Assembly (NCBI RefSeq): GCF_014192515.1
Contig: NZ_JACHYB010000001.1
Coordinates: forward strand, 2,108,001 to 2,172,000
DNA from: Microbacter margulisiae
GTDB taxonomy: Bacteria > Bacteroidota > Bacteroidia > Bacteroidales > Paludibacteraceae
DNA length: 64,000 bases
Reading direction: 5' to 3'
Shown here: positions 24,544 through 33,214 of the stretch, in pieces
How the letters are laid out: every line of letters starts with the position of its first letter
Numbering within the stretch: position 1 is the first letter of the stretch
Made by a program: the position numbers and the translations under genes
The notes under the pieces: generated by a model
Database searches by the model: none
Seen by the model: the letters and a program-made list of their open reading frames with translations, nothing else
What the model was told of the DNA's origin: nothing

Positions 24544-24996
24544 TTAATTTTTTTTGTTTTTAGCCGTGTATCTCATTTCCAGGAGGAAGGCAGTCAACAG
24601 GCCAAGCCCTCCGAAAATGAATACGGATGCTCCATACACGATGCCTGACATTTCTTTTACCTGATTGATGCGGTTCCAATCCATGTCTCCCGGCATAAAG
24701 CTGACGGAGAGCAAATTGTAACTGCCGAAGGCATACATGGTGATAAAGAAGCCGATCAGCAATCCTAATCCTACACCGATGAGCAGGCATCCTATCTTCA
24801 ATGATCCGAAAGAGATGTTGTTGAAAAATTTGGGTGCAAACATAGTCTGTTCTTCAAGCATTGGGGGATTGAGTTTATCGCTCATCTTCTCAATCATGAT
24901 CAGACGTTCTCTTTTCCGTACGAAAAGTTCAAATAATTTGTAAATTCCCAGTGTTATCATGCCGACAACCAGAGGGATGGTAATAAAATCCATCAT
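24544..24996 (-). CDS. DUF6249-like membrane protein
   Basis: A 150-residue protein with three predicted membrane helices: FITIPLVVGMITLGIYKLFELF, IGCLLIGVGLGLLIGFFITMYAFG and GIVYGASVFIFGGLGLLTAFLL, and a cytosolic KRERLIMIEKMSDKL segment after the first. This resembles the DUF6249 family that is commonly linked with an ECF sigma factor and a small membrane protein in Bacteroidota. Here those two genes are divergent at 25256 and 25798. Function unknown; a role in the sigma-factor signalling unit is inferred. Confidence 0.75.
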   Translation of the reverse strand: MMDFITIPLVVGMITLGIYKLFELFVRKRERLIMIEKMSDKLNPPMLEEQTMFAPKFFNNISFGSLKIGCLLIGVGLGLLIGFFITMYAFGSYNLLSVSFMPGDMDWNRINQVKEMSGIVYGASVFIFGGLGLLTAFLLEMRYTAKNKKN

Positions 24997-25255
24997 AAGT
25001 GTTGTTTTTTGAGGTGAATAATTTTGTTTCTTTGCATAGTTTGACGCAGTAACCTGAGAATGGTTACAGAATAGCCATGAAAAATATTTTTTTGCAGGCA
25101 GAATAGTTTCAGAGTGTAACCAAATCCGGAGAATGGCGTCTAACTTTACGTTATGGAATCCCGGGATAGAATGAACATGTTTGGCTACTCAACACATGCG
25201 TAAAGAGGGAGTATGAATTCCATCTGGTCTTAAAAAACAAGTTATCAACGCATGC

Positions 25256-25801
25256 ATGATCGATGAAACAGACTACATACGACGTATGATCGATGGGGAG
25301 ACCCGGTTGTTTTCCTACTTCCTCGATCGTTATAGCCGGCCTGTTTATTCGTTGATTATCCAGTTGGTTTCCAATCATGAGGATGCCGAAGAGTTGACGC
25401 AGGATACCTTTATGAAAGCTTTCAGAAAGCTGGATACTTTTAAATACGATTGCAGCTTTTCAACATGGTTGTACCGCATTGCTTACAACACGGCCATTTC
25501 GGCAACACGGAAAAAGAGAATGGTGTTTCCCGCTTTAGATGAAGCAATGCTTGGGAATATTCCCGATGAAACGGTGGATGCCTTTTTTGAAAATGATGAC
25601 GAAGAGATGCTGCAAAAGCTGGAAAAGGCCATTGACTATCTGAATCCGGAAGAAAAGGCATTGATCACGCTGTATTACCTGGATGAGAAATCGGTTGGCG
25701 ACGTAGCCTCTATTCTTGGTTTGAGCGTGGATAATACCAAAGTAAAACTGTTTCGCGTGCGGAAGAAATTGTATGGATGGATTAAAAGTAACGATGTATG
25801 A
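25256..25801 (+). CDS. ECF-type RNA polymerase sigma factor
   Basis: A 181-residue sigma-70-family factor. Region 2: FSYFLDRYSRPVYSLIIQLVSNHEDAEELTQDTFMKAFRKLDTFKY then FSTWLYRIAYNTA. Region 4: LNPEEKALITLYYLDEKSVGDVASILGLSVDNTKVKLFRVRKKL. It lacks regions 1 and 3, as ECF sigmas do. It overlaps the next gene by four bases; that gene encodes a membrane protein suited to be its anti-sigma factor. Confidence 0.93.
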   Translation: MIDETDYIRRMIDGETRLFSYFLDRYSRPVYSLIIQLVSNHEDAEELTQDTFMKAFRKLDTFKYDCSFSTWLYRIAYNTAISATRKKRMVFPALDEAMLGNIPDETVDAFFENDDEEMLQKLEKAIDYLNPEEKALITLYYLDEKSVGDVASILGLSVDNTKVKLFRVRKKLYGWIKSNDV

Positions 25802-26172
25802 GTTCGAATAAAGCGTTTAAAAACGCATTGCATAACAGGCAAACAACAAACCTGCCTTATGGATTTGAGCAGCGGATGATGCGCCGGATCACGATGGAGG
25901 CTGAAAAGAGGAAGAAGCGTGCTTTTGTAATGGGTTTGGGCGCGATCTCTTTTATCTCAGCCGCAATGATTGCAGCAACGGTTTATGTTCTGAAATATTA
26001 CCTTTCGTTCAGCATGCATGTCAGCATGCCCGATCTTGTCGTATCATCCGAGGCAAAATCCCTCTTTGTGGCCTGTAGCTATATAGCACTCCTGATCCTC
26101 CTTTTGTTGGGCATGGATGCTTACTTCAGAAAGTTACGCCAAAAACGGCACAGCAAATCATCTGCTGAATAA
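25798..26172 (+). CDS. Small membrane protein coupled to the ECF sigma gene (putative anti-sigma)
   Basis: A 124-residue protein: a basic N-terminal cytosolic stretch (FKNALHNRQTTNLPYGFEQRMMRRITMEAEKRKKR), then two membrane helices (GLGAISFISAAMIAATVYVL and SLFVACSYIALLILLLLGMDAYF) and a basic tail. There is no zinc-binding HxxxCxxC anti-sigma motif. The ATGA overlap with the sigma gene argues for a stoichiometric partner. Similar two-gene units with a DUF6249 protein are frequent in Bacteroidota; direct proof of anti-sigma activity is lacking. Confidence 0.75.
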   Translation: MSSNKAFKNALHNRQTTNLPYGFEQRMMRRITMEAEKRKKRAFVMGLGAISFISAAMIAATVYVLKYYLSFSMHVSMPDLVVSSEAKSLFVACSYIALLILLLLGMDAYFRKLRQKRHSKSSAE

Positions 26173-26266
26173 TGGGATGGCGAAGCGTTTTTTCATGGTA
26201 AATTGCCCCCGGCTTCCTTCGCTTCGGAACTTCAGATTTTCAAATCATTGCATGCCCGCCTCTACA

Positions 26267-27145
26267 TCATTTTGGGATAGGCAGATGTATATCTTCTAAC
26301 AGTTCCGGATTAAGGATGCCTTCACAGATCTGTCTCACTTCTCCGGTTAAACGGATATTGAAGTCATCATCAACTTCTACGGTCAGTTCTCCTCCGATCA
26401 TTTGCACGGTGACTTTCGAATCAATCAGTCCTTTCTTTTTCAGTACGCTGGCTACCGCACATGAAGATGTTCCCGAAGCCAGTGTAAATCCTGCTCCTCT
26501 TTCCCAAATCAATATTTCAGCCCTTTCCCGGTTGATGATCTTAACGAATTGTGTATTGATGCGATTGGGAAACATATGAAAATGTTCAATATATGTTCCG
26601 AACTCTTTTATTTCCGCAGCGTCCAGTGTCTCCTTCAGAATAACACAATGGGGATTACCCACCGAGACACAATTTATTTCAAATTCTTTTCCATGAATCC
26701 GGGCTTTTACATCTTGCACTTCTTCGGTATCGTATAGCGTGGGGATCAGCTTTGATTGAAAAATGGCTTTTCCAATGTCAATACGGATTACTTTGGCTTT
26801 TCCCTGATGGGTTTCCAATATGTTGGCGTGAACAATGCCGCCTTTTGTCTCTACCGTGAATTCGGGGGTTTGAATAATCTTGTAATCAAATACATATTTG
26901 CAAAAGATCCGGATACCATTGCCACTCTTCTCTGCTTCGGAACCGTCCGGATTGAAAATCAGCAATCCTACATCTGCTTTGGTTGAGTTTGTTTTTAACA
27001 GGATGCCGTCTGTGCCCAATCCGTAATTGGTGTTACAAAGCCTCCGGATAGCCTGAGCCGACAGCTCGAATGTTATTGCATCACTGTCTAAAACAAGATA
27101 TTCATTCCCAAGCCCATGTGATTTTACAAAAAAATTATCTTTCAT
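26267..27145 (-). CDS. Diaminopimelate epimerase-family protein lacking both catalytic cysteines
   Basis: A 292-residue DapF-fold protein; the overall match is strong (KSHGLGNEYLVLD, FNPDGSEAE, NPHCVI, IWERGAGFTLASG). Canonical DapF uses two cysteines, in CGNG and ACGTG. Here those positions are Ser74 (EKSGNGIRIF) and Ser224 (TLASGTSSCAVA); a Cys229 sits five residues on. The cysteine thiol pair needed for two-base racemisation of LL-DAP is therefore missing. In the wider proline-racemase/DapF superfamily, Cys replacement marks dehydratases or other isomerases. I therefore give no symbol; it may be a paralog with another substrate. No lysine-pathway gene is adjacent. Confidence 0.85.
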   Translation of the reverse strand: MKDNFFVKSHGLGNEYLVLDSDAITFELSAQAIRRLCNTNYGLGTDGILLKTNSTKADVGLLIFNPDGSEAEKSGNGIRIFCKYVFDYKIIQTPEFTVETKGGIVHANILETHQGKAKVIRIDIGKAIFQSKLIPTLYDTEEVQDVKARIHGKEFEINCVSVGNPHCVILKETLDAAEIKEFGTYIEHFHMFPNRINTQFVKIINRERAEILIWERGAGFTLASGTSSCAVASVLKKKGLIDSKVTVQMIGGELTVEVDDDFNIRLTGEVRQICEGILNPELLEDIHLPIPK

Positions 27146-27286
27146 CTGTAGGTGTAGTTTTTTATTTTTACTGATCAGATGACTCCGGGGCGTCCGATCA
27201 GTTTTAATCGATCAAGTTCTGTATCTTTATTTCCAAATGGGTTATCTTTGCTTTCTGTCCTCGGAGAAAATAGTGATAAATGATAT

Positions 27287-28762
27287 CTAATGCTCTTTTA
27301 CATATTGTATCAACTTATCCTTATTTCGGAGGAAGTCATCACTATGATAATCGTTATGGAAAATCATATCAAGATACTCTTTGAGACTCAGATTGACGGG
27401 AACTTCTACTTTATCCATATATGGATTCTTTTTACCTCCGCTCAGATCAGCAGAAAAGGCCAGCTCAAAAGCAATACCGGAATTGGGTAATTTAAACAGG
27501 ATAGGAGGAAGTGTGTATCCGGCAATAACAGGTATTGGTTCTCCTACTAATACCATATTACGTTCTTGTAGCGCTACAGAGGATAGTGCAGCGGCTGCAG
27601 AATAGACATGTTGATTTTGCAGCACATATATTTTCCCATTGAAATGTACGCTATTGCTATCGGGTCGTAGCGTTACGTCTTGCGTAAGTATGGCATTGCT
27701 TCCTTCTACTTTGATTGTGCCAAATGAACTGACTGCCTTTTCCAGGATTGCATTATGTTTCATACCTACACAATAGCGGTATTTCAGGGGTTTGTCAATG
27801 ATCTTTTTCAGCAAATCCTGCCATACTCCATCTGATCCTCCTCCATTGTTACGTATATCAATTATAATCTTCTTTATACTTGATATGTATATATGGAGAA
27901 ATTCATTGATATACCAATTGGCATTGAACATCGATGGCATATCAATGTAAAGAATATCATTGTTTATCAATAACATTTTAGGGCCATGAGATTGTGCATG
28001 TATTTTCTGCAGGTTATCCATAGGTTTAGCACAGTCAATGTTTATTTTTTTATTCCCGATGGTGAGTGAAAACTTTTGCATCCCCATTTCCGGTAATGCG
28101 TATATAAACGATTCTTCATACCATTGTTTATGAACAGGATCCCATAATGGGAAAAGCATCTGATTACGGTATTTATTGATAAAACGGTTGATGGGTATTC
28201 CATCAATAGCACTAATTTTTTCTCCTGATTGTACGGGAATGCCTTTATATGTAAATGATCGTATATTGTAATATTTACCATTGAGGTATTTTATCCAGAT
28301 GCCGCATTTTACCTTTCCATAGATACTGTCTGTTATCAAACGCTGATAGTATGTTGCATGTAAGGTATCAGCCACTGTCGCATTACTTAATGGACTGAGA
28401 TAGTAATTCGGAGTACAGCACATTAAGATTTGCCATTTGTTTGCTATGCCGGTATGCCAGTCATTAAGAAAGTTCAATCCTGTACGGACTGTGTAAATAA
28501 ACTTATCTATCGGTTCTGGTCCTGTGATAGTCTGCTTCAATTGATCGAATTCTGCATTAACAGAAACCCCTGTACGCTGTTCCAATAATGGAACAAAATA
28601 GCAATACTCATTCACATGCCCCTGAAGAAAGTTAAGATCTGCGAGCATTTGTGCTTTGGTGAGCATTTGCCCATAAGAGGGAATATTCCACATACATACA
28701 AAAATGACGCATAATATGCAGTACCGTTTTATCATCCGGTTTTGCTGATTTGTTTGTTTCAT
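27287..28762 (-). CDS. S41-family (C-terminal processing-type) peptidase, secreted
   Basis: A 491-residue protein with a signal sequence (RYCILCVIFVCMWNIPSYGQ, about 13-32). The C-terminal half has S41/tail-specific-protease motifs: KKIIIDIRNNGGGSDGVW (about 290-308) and the nucleophile strand-helix YVLQNQHVYSAAAALSSVAL (about 380-400), then MVLVGEPIPVIAGY. A PDZ-like region is not obvious. Bacteroidota carry many such peptidases of unknown substrate. The lysine of the Ser-Lys dyad is not clearly placed, so activity is not certain. Neighbours give no functional hint. Confidence 0.85.
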   Translation of the reverse strand: MKQTNQQNRMIKRYCILCVIFVCMWNIPSYGQMLTKAQMLADLNFLQGHVNEYCYFVPLLEQRTGVSVNAEFDQLKQTITGPEPIDKFIYTVRTGLNFLNDWHTGIANKWQILMCCTPNYYLSPLSNATVADTLHATYYQRLITDSIYGKVKCGIWIKYLNGKYYNIRSFTYKGIPVQSGEKISAIDGIPINRFINKYRNQMLFPLWDPVHKQWYEESFIYALPEMGMQKFSLTIGNKKINIDCAKPMDNLQKIHAQSHGPKMLLINNDILYIDMPSMFNANWYINEFLHIYISSIKKIIIDIRNNGGGSDGVWQDLLKKIIDKPLKYRYCVGMKHNAILEKAVSSFGTIKVEGSNAILTQDVTLRPDSNSVHFNGKIYVLQNQHVYSAAAALSSVALQERNMVLVGEPIPVIAGYTLPPILFKLPNSGIAFELAFSADLSGGKKNPYMDKVEVPVNLSLKEYLDMIFHNDYHSDDFLRNKDKLIQYVKEH

Positions 28763-28907
28763 AATGCGATGTTTAGAAAATCCTGCTTATAATAGATCTA
28801 TTTTCATACTATGTTCCACTATTGTAATTTTATGTTTACCCTGTCTGTCATAAGCAATAGTGCAACTTTAAATCGCGCCTCTCATAAATAAAGATTCCCA
28901 TCCTTCA

Positions 28908-29642
28908 TCAGTGTTCAATTTCACTCACGATGGCATCCCTGGTTTTTTCAAAAAGGGTATTGAAATCATATTCCTTTACTGCAAGGGGCGGATGAACGGT
29001 AAATTTGAGCCGGTTGCCAAGGCCTAACAAAAAGCCGCCATACCGAAACACTTTCCATGAATTGTTGATGGTGACAGGAACCACCCATGCATCCGGAGCA
29101 TATTTACACAAGATCTTCAATCCGTTTGCTGCAAAGGTGCCTGGCTTTCCATCGCGGGAACGTGTGCCTTCGGGATAGATTACCGTCGAACGATTGTTTG
29201 CCTGAATGTATTCGGCCATTTTCTTCAAAGCCGGCAAAGCCTGTTTCGGATCTTTCCGGTCGATAAGCACCGATCCGCCATGATTCAGGTTGTACGAAAC
29301 ACTGGGGATTCCTTTTCCCAACTCTACTTTACTCACATACTTCGGATGGTATTTGCGCATAAACCAACCTATGCCGATGATATCATACAATCCCTGGTGA
29401 TTGGCCACAAAGATAAGGGGTTTTCCTTCGGGCAACTGAGCTTTGAACTCTGCTTTGGCTGTTGTAAATGTTACCCACAGGATTTGCAACAGGCAGAAAT
29501 TCAGCAAATCAACGCTCCGTTTGTGTGCTTCATATCCAAACAGATGAAGGCAAAGGTACTGGATGGGATGAAACAGGCAAATAAAGAAAAAGAAGAGAAG
29601 GTAGGCAATCAATGAAAGCGGGATGGAAATGATTCGTTGCAT
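28908..29642 (-). CDS. plsC: 1-acyl-sn-glycerol-3-phosphate acyltransferase
   Basis: A 244-residue PlsC-family enzyme: N-terminal membrane helix (PLSLIAYLLFFFFICLFHPI), the catalytic HxxxxD motif in FVANHQGLYDIIG (about 79-91), GSVLIDRKDPKQAL and the substrate motif IYPEGTRSRDGKPGTF (about 137-152). It acylates lysophosphatidic acid at the inner membrane in phospholipid synthesis. Length is normal. It lies 63 bases downstream of the methyltransferase gene on the same strand and may share its transcript. Confidence 0.9.
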   Translation of the reverse strand: MQRIISIPLSLIAYLLFFFFICLFHPIQYLCLHLFGYEAHKRSVDLLNFCLLQILWVTFTTAKAEFKAQLPEGKPLIFVANHQGLYDIIGIGWFMRKYHPKYVSKVELGKGIPSVSYNLNHGGSVLIDRKDPKQALPALKKMAEYIQANNRSTVIYPEGTRSRDGKPGTFAANGLKILCKYAPDAWVVPVTINNSWKVFRYGGFLLGLGNRLKFTVHPPLAVKEYDFNTLFEKTRDAIVSEIEH

Positions 29643-29705
29643 ATATAAATTGTTTGTTTGGTAGTTTCCTTTCGTTGGAATGGCAAAATTGCTTCAGTGC
29701 AGAAA

Positions 29706-30476
29706 TCACTTGATGGCAATGAAAAAGAAGCGTGGGAAGCGAAAAATAATATCCCCGTTTCTCTGTTTCGGGTAAGCTATGACAAGCTTATCATAAATCT
29801 CCTTTTCAAATGCCACCCTATCGGCTTCGTCCAGCACATCAAGGTAAGGACGCAATCCGGTTCCACGGTACCATTCCATAATATCATGGTGCGATTTCAT
29901 CTTATGAAAGTATGTAGTTTGCCACATGGAAAAATCAGAAGCTATATCCGATAAGAGGTCATAATATTCACCCTGCTTCAGGTTGTAGAATATCCGCGGG
30001 TTAGGGAAATGGTGACGCCATTTGTCGCTTGTGGCCACTTCGCCTATGATCTGATGGATTGGCTCTTCATCATTCATGGGAGTTTGTATGGCAAGCACGC
30101 CATTATCTTTCAGCAACCCCAGCATGTTGCTCAATAACACTTTATGATTGGGAATCCATTGTATGCACGCATTGGAAAACACCACATCAAAGTCCCTCTC
30201 CAGGCTACCTAACTCTTTGCTGGCGTCGCACAACATGAAATGAAGATTCGGATAGTTCTTTTTTGCCGCTTCGATCATATTCGGGGAATTATCCACGCCA
30301 AGGATATATGCATCCGGGAAACGTTGTGCCAACACATTGGTACTATTGCCCGGCCCGCAACCGATATCAATCATCTTCAACGGCTTCTCCTTGATGATAT
30401 GATTTGCCAAATCAACAGACGGCTGTGTCCTTTCGTTGTTGAACTTTAAGTACTGTGTTGAATCCCATTCAGCCAT
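29706..30476 (-). CDS. tam: Trans-aconitate 2-methyltransferase-like SAM methyltransferase
   Basis: A 256-residue class I methyltransferase. It opens MAEWDSTQYLKFNNERTQPS, the usual start of Tam, with SAM motif I MIDIGCGPGNST (about 34-45), the acidic loop YILGVDNSPNMI and motif FDVVFSNACIQWIP. Tam methylates trans-aconitate to relieve aconitase inhibition. The match runs the full length; substrate not proven. Upstream lies the 21-bp-period array A, and a -7-like TACCTTTA on the minus strand at about 30553-30560. Confidence 0.85.
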   Translation of the reverse strand: MAEWDSTQYLKFNNERTQPSVDLANHIIKEKPLKMIDIGCGPGNSTNVLAQRFPDAYILGVDNSPNMIEAAKKNYPNLHFMLCDASKELGSLERDFDVVFSNACIQWIPNHKVLLSNMLGLLKDNGVLAIQTPMNDEEPIHQIIGEVATSDKWRHHFPNPRIFYNLKQGEYYDLLSDIASDFSMWQTTYFHKMKSHHDIMEWYRGTGLRPYLDVLDEADRVAFEKEIYDKLVIAYPKQRNGDIIFRFPRFFFIAIK

Positions 30477-30693
30477 AATCGTTATGTTATTGGTTCTACG
30501 ACTCTTGTCGTCTGTCCTATTGGGTTGATAAGTCTAATGGATTGGACAGATAAAGGTACAAAATAGAATCATATGAAATTCACTATTCCCTAAAAACACA
30601 GGGTTGACAGAACGCATTTTAATTAGTGCATAGCATTGAATGTACACACATGGCAATGTGTATTTTATATAATACTCATAAAGAATCAAAATG

Positions 30694-31029
30694 AAATTTT
30701 GAGTAAACAGACCCGATTTGGGAGTAAAAAATGGCATTTTAGGCGCCAAAAGAGGTTCATTTTGCTTCCGTAAATCCGATTTTTTACTGAATAAACTCCA
30801 TTTTCTTCCAAAAAAACCGGTTTCTTTGATAAAAGAAGACGATCTTTTTGCAAAAGAAGACAATATGTTTGCAAAAGAAGACGATATATTTGCAAACAAA
30901 GACGATATGTTTGCAAAAGAAGAGAATATGTTTGCAAAAGAAGAGAATATATTTGCAAAAGAAGACGATCTTTTTGTCATTAAATCCATTTCTTTTGCAA
31001 AAGAAGACAGTTTATTTGCAAACAAATCC
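30694..31029. repeat. 21-bp-period intergenic array A (16 units)
   Basis: Sixteen consecutive 21-base units without a single indel, starting at 30694, 30715 and so on to 31009. Six central units (30841-30966) are near-identical around TTTGCAAAAGAAGA. Outer units are so diverged that only the period and an AT-rich dyad remain, for example TTTTAGGCGCCAAAA (30737-30751) and TTTCTTTGATAAAAGAA (30821-30837). Because 21 is divisible by three, open frames appear on both strands with heptapeptide repeats (FAKEDDM on plus), but the frames lack starts that fit a gene, so I do not call a protein. Bases 30477-30693 and 31030-31462 hold nothing else except the promoter-like element at 31225. Confidence 0.85.
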
Positions 31030-31224
31030 AGATAGCATGCATCTTATTCATCTAATATAGTGCATTTTGCATCATTTACTCCAGATAATCCAAAGAACAG
31101 GGTCTAAAAATCGATTGTTCCCATAGCATTTCGATGATCTTTAATGTGCAACTAACTTGCATGACAAAAAATGCACCTTCCCAGATGGGAGATGCCCGCT
31201 CTGCTATTAAATATTATCAGCAGT

Positions 31225-31250
31225 TTTGTAAATAAAAAACAATATATTTG
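31225..31250 (+). promoter_or_regulatory. Shared promoter-like 30-mer, copy 1
   Basis: TTTG (31225-31228), 14 bases, TATATTTG (31243-31250), then CGAA. The whole 30 bases recur identically at 41846-41875. The 14-base spacing is shorter than the normal Bacteroidota spacing. The next gene starts at 31463. A short GGAGCGTTAGCTCTGGCAT word (31319-31337), also in the 37 kb repeat, lies between. Confidence 0.45.
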
Positions 31251-31462
31251 CGAAGGGAAAAATGTGAAATGGAACGCTTCAATGACTATGTAATGCAATC
31301 GTCGTGCAGAAACAATAAGGAGCGTTAGCTCTGGCATATAAATAATGGGAAATACACATATCCCGCTTTATATACAGTTTGGTTTTATTGGCCGATAATT
31401 TGTAATCACCCGTGGTTGGAAAAACTTAATAATATAACACTCTCTTATAAAGCAGTAAAGCT

Positions 31463-31936
31463 ATGACTAAGAAACTAACAACTGTCCATTACATCAAAGG
31501 ATTATTACTATTTAGATTTATAATGATAATAGTGATGCTGATTATTGTCTATATTGTACTAATGAAGCATCCTGAGAAAGGATTTCTTACCGGATTTGCC
31601 GACCCAATTTTAGAAAGAGTCAATATAAAAGATAATCCGGAAAATACTTTTGCATATATCATAGGTCAATATAGCATTTCCATGATGATCATACTCTTAG
31701 AATACATATTCTTGGTAAAGAAAAAGAAAATTGGATTCTGGATCGTTTTTGGAATTGATTTTGTGGTTACATTAGGGCAACATGCTCCATGGGTATCTAT
31801 TATAATTTTCATCTTGGCAATAAGTAAAGAAACACGATTATATTTTAAGCAGCAAAAGGTTGCAGAAACAATCAATAATATGGCAGACTCAGAGTTGACT
31901 GCAAAGGATGAGGACGGAGAAATAAATAATTTTTAG
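31463..31936 (+). CDS. Hypothetical membrane protein, four helices
   Basis: A 157-residue protein not recognised. Predicted membrane helices: FRFIMIIVMLIIVYIVLM (about 17-34), YSISMMIILLEYIFLV (about 70-86), GFWIVFGIDFVVTLG (about 91-105) and WVSIIIFILAISK (about 110-122); the tail is acidic and soluble. Codon use is AT-rich compared with the surrounding metabolic genes. It is the first of a run of small membrane proteins leading to an ABC transporter. Confidence 0.7.
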   Translation: MTKKLTTVHYIKGLLLFRFIMIIVMLIIVYIVLMKHPEKGFLTGFADPILERVNIKDNPENTFAYIIGQYSISMMIILLEYIFLVKKKKIGFWIVFGIDFVVTLGQHAPWVSIIIFILAISKETRLYFKQQKVAETINNMADSELTAKDEDGEINNF

Positions 31937-32304
31937 ATTGGGAATTTGGCGGGACATGCAGACAGAATCGTCCATACCAGATCAGAAAGCGTTAGCCCTG
32001 CCGTCAAGACAACAAATAATAACAGATAAAGATCGCATGACTAACGTCCCTCTATCAGTAAAACAATGTTTTGTAAACACAAGGATGAAAAAATACTATC
32101 GTGTTATAGTATCAAATGGGGTAATAAATAGTCATGAAAGAGCATTACTGGATGATCAATAAAATAATAATTTGTGCTTCTTTTTACGCAAAAAAACAAC
32201 CCACTTTTTAATCAAAATAGCCTCTTTTTTGCTACTGTAAAGTTCTCCCTAAGACGACTATTTATAGCATGCTAATATACAATGATATATAATATTTAAA
32301 ATAC

Positions 32305-32342
32305 ACAATGCAAAATTCATGATTAGAAGAATTTTGCATTGT
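32305..32342 (+). terminator. 14-bp perfect hairpin, terminator-like
   Basis: ACAATGCAAAATTC (32305-32318) pairs perfectly with GAATTTTGCATTGT (32329-32342), loop 10 bases, followed by a T/A-rich run. It may terminate transcripts from 31463 or insulate the promoter just downstream. Confidence 0.55.
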
Positions 32343-32348
32343 ATATTA

Positions 32349-32376
32349 TTTTATTTTGTACCTTTAGCTGAATTCT
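32349..32376 (+). promoter_or_regulatory. Repeated promoter-like 28-mer, copy 2
   Basis: Matches 5982-6009 at 27 of 28 positions, with TATTTTGTACCTTTAGCTG as the core. It lies 165 bases before the gene at 32541. Confidence 0.4.
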
Positions 32377-32540
32377 AAATTATATATTTAACTCACGGAA
32401 AAATGATCAGATTTTATTATGGAACTCTGAATCCCAATTTTGAAAAGCATATCCATGATATAGGATGAGATCAATCTTTATGATAGGAATATTTCTTGTG
32501 CATTCCACTAAATAACAACAATAGTATTAACCGTTTTGAA

Positions 32541-32729
32541 ATGAAGATTATGAAAATAGTTAGAGTAGCAATGATAATATTAAGTTTGATCGTATTTATT
32601 GTTTTACTATTAAGCATATTCAATATTATATCTATTGATAAGGCTATAGAAAAAGTCATCTATGGCTTTGCAGCCTTATCAATAATCATGCTCCTAATTT
32701 ACAATAATAGGACTAAACTCAAACTCTGA
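32541..32729 (+). CDS. Small hypothetical membrane protein
   Basis: A 62-residue protein from ATG 32541 (MKIMKIVRVAM); the frame extends upstream but without membrane or conserved features. Two hydrophobic helices: VAMIILSLIVFIVLLLSIFNII and VIYGFAALSIIMLLIY, separated by DKAIEKV. The stop is one base before the next ATG (tgaaatg), so translation is probably coupled. Not recognised. Confidence 0.6.
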   Translation: MKIMKIVRVAMIILSLIVFIVLLLSIFNIISIDKAIEKVIYGFAALSIIMLLIYNNRTKLKL

Positions 32730-32730
32730 A

Positions 32731-33180
32731 ATGAGTCCTAGAATAACTTACACTCAAGTAGAGGACGTTTTCTGCGAGTTCCCCTACATCCCTAGTATAA
32801 AAAAGACACGAATGAAATACAAAATAGAATATACATTCCTGATTATTGGGATTATTGCATTGTTGTTTTTGAAGGCTCCTCTTACCTTTCATAATAACAT
32901 GATACCCTGTTTATTATTGGCATCTTCTGCTATCGGGTACCTTGTCTTTCTGTTTTTTAGGAGGAGACATATTACAGTGCCAACCAAAATATTAATATTC
33001 AGAATCTTACTAGTTTATGGAATTATACTTTTTATACTAAGTAGTATTATGATATGCGTAAAACATTTTAAAGTCGGTTTTGCTGAGTATGATATTTGGT
33101 TTGTCGATTTATTCCTTTCTCTTTTTTCATATAGTATGCTTCGGTATTTTAATAAGGGAGGAAAGCAAGACAGACGCTAA
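32731..33180 (+). CDS. Hypothetical membrane protein, four helices
   Basis: A 149-residue unrecognised protein with a soluble N-terminus (TYTQVEDVFCEFPYIPSIKKTRMK) and four membrane helices: FLIIGIIALLFLKAPL, MIPCLLLASSAIGYLVFLFF, ILIFRILLVYGIILFILSSIMIC and YDIWFVDLFLSLFSYSML. It follows the 62-residue protein by one base and likely forms an operon with it and the next genes. Confidence 0.65.
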   Translation: MSPRITYTQVEDVFCEFPYIPSIKKTRMKYKIEYTFLIIGIIALLFLKAPLTFHNNMIPCLLLASSAIGYLVFLFFRRRHITVPTKILIFRILLVYGIILFILSSIMICVKHFKVGFAEYDIWFVDLFLSLFSYSMLRYFNKGGKQDRR

Positions 33181-33214
33181 CCTGTAGTTTCTCTGTACAT
33201 TAAACAGTTCAAAT

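Larger units (their letters stand above)
32163..32540. other. Non-coding stretch before the small membrane-protein genes
   Basis: AT-rich; contains a hairpin (32305-32342) and the promoter-like 28-mer (32349-32376). No gene is seen. Confidence 0.5.

Noticed and set aside
27243..27250. Plus-strand TATCTTTG before a minus-strand gene
   Set aside because: A good -7 match but no plus-strand gene follows; probably chance in AT-rich DNA.
30534..31035. Long open frames on both strands with heptapeptide repeats
   Set aside because: The 21-bp period is divisible by three, so repeats stay open in several frames; none has homology, a fitting start or a ribosome context.
31938..32162. 74-codon frame after the membrane-protein gene
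   Set aside because: Contains pieces of the dispersed repeat word (GCGTTAGCCCTG) and shows no domain, helix or conservation sign.
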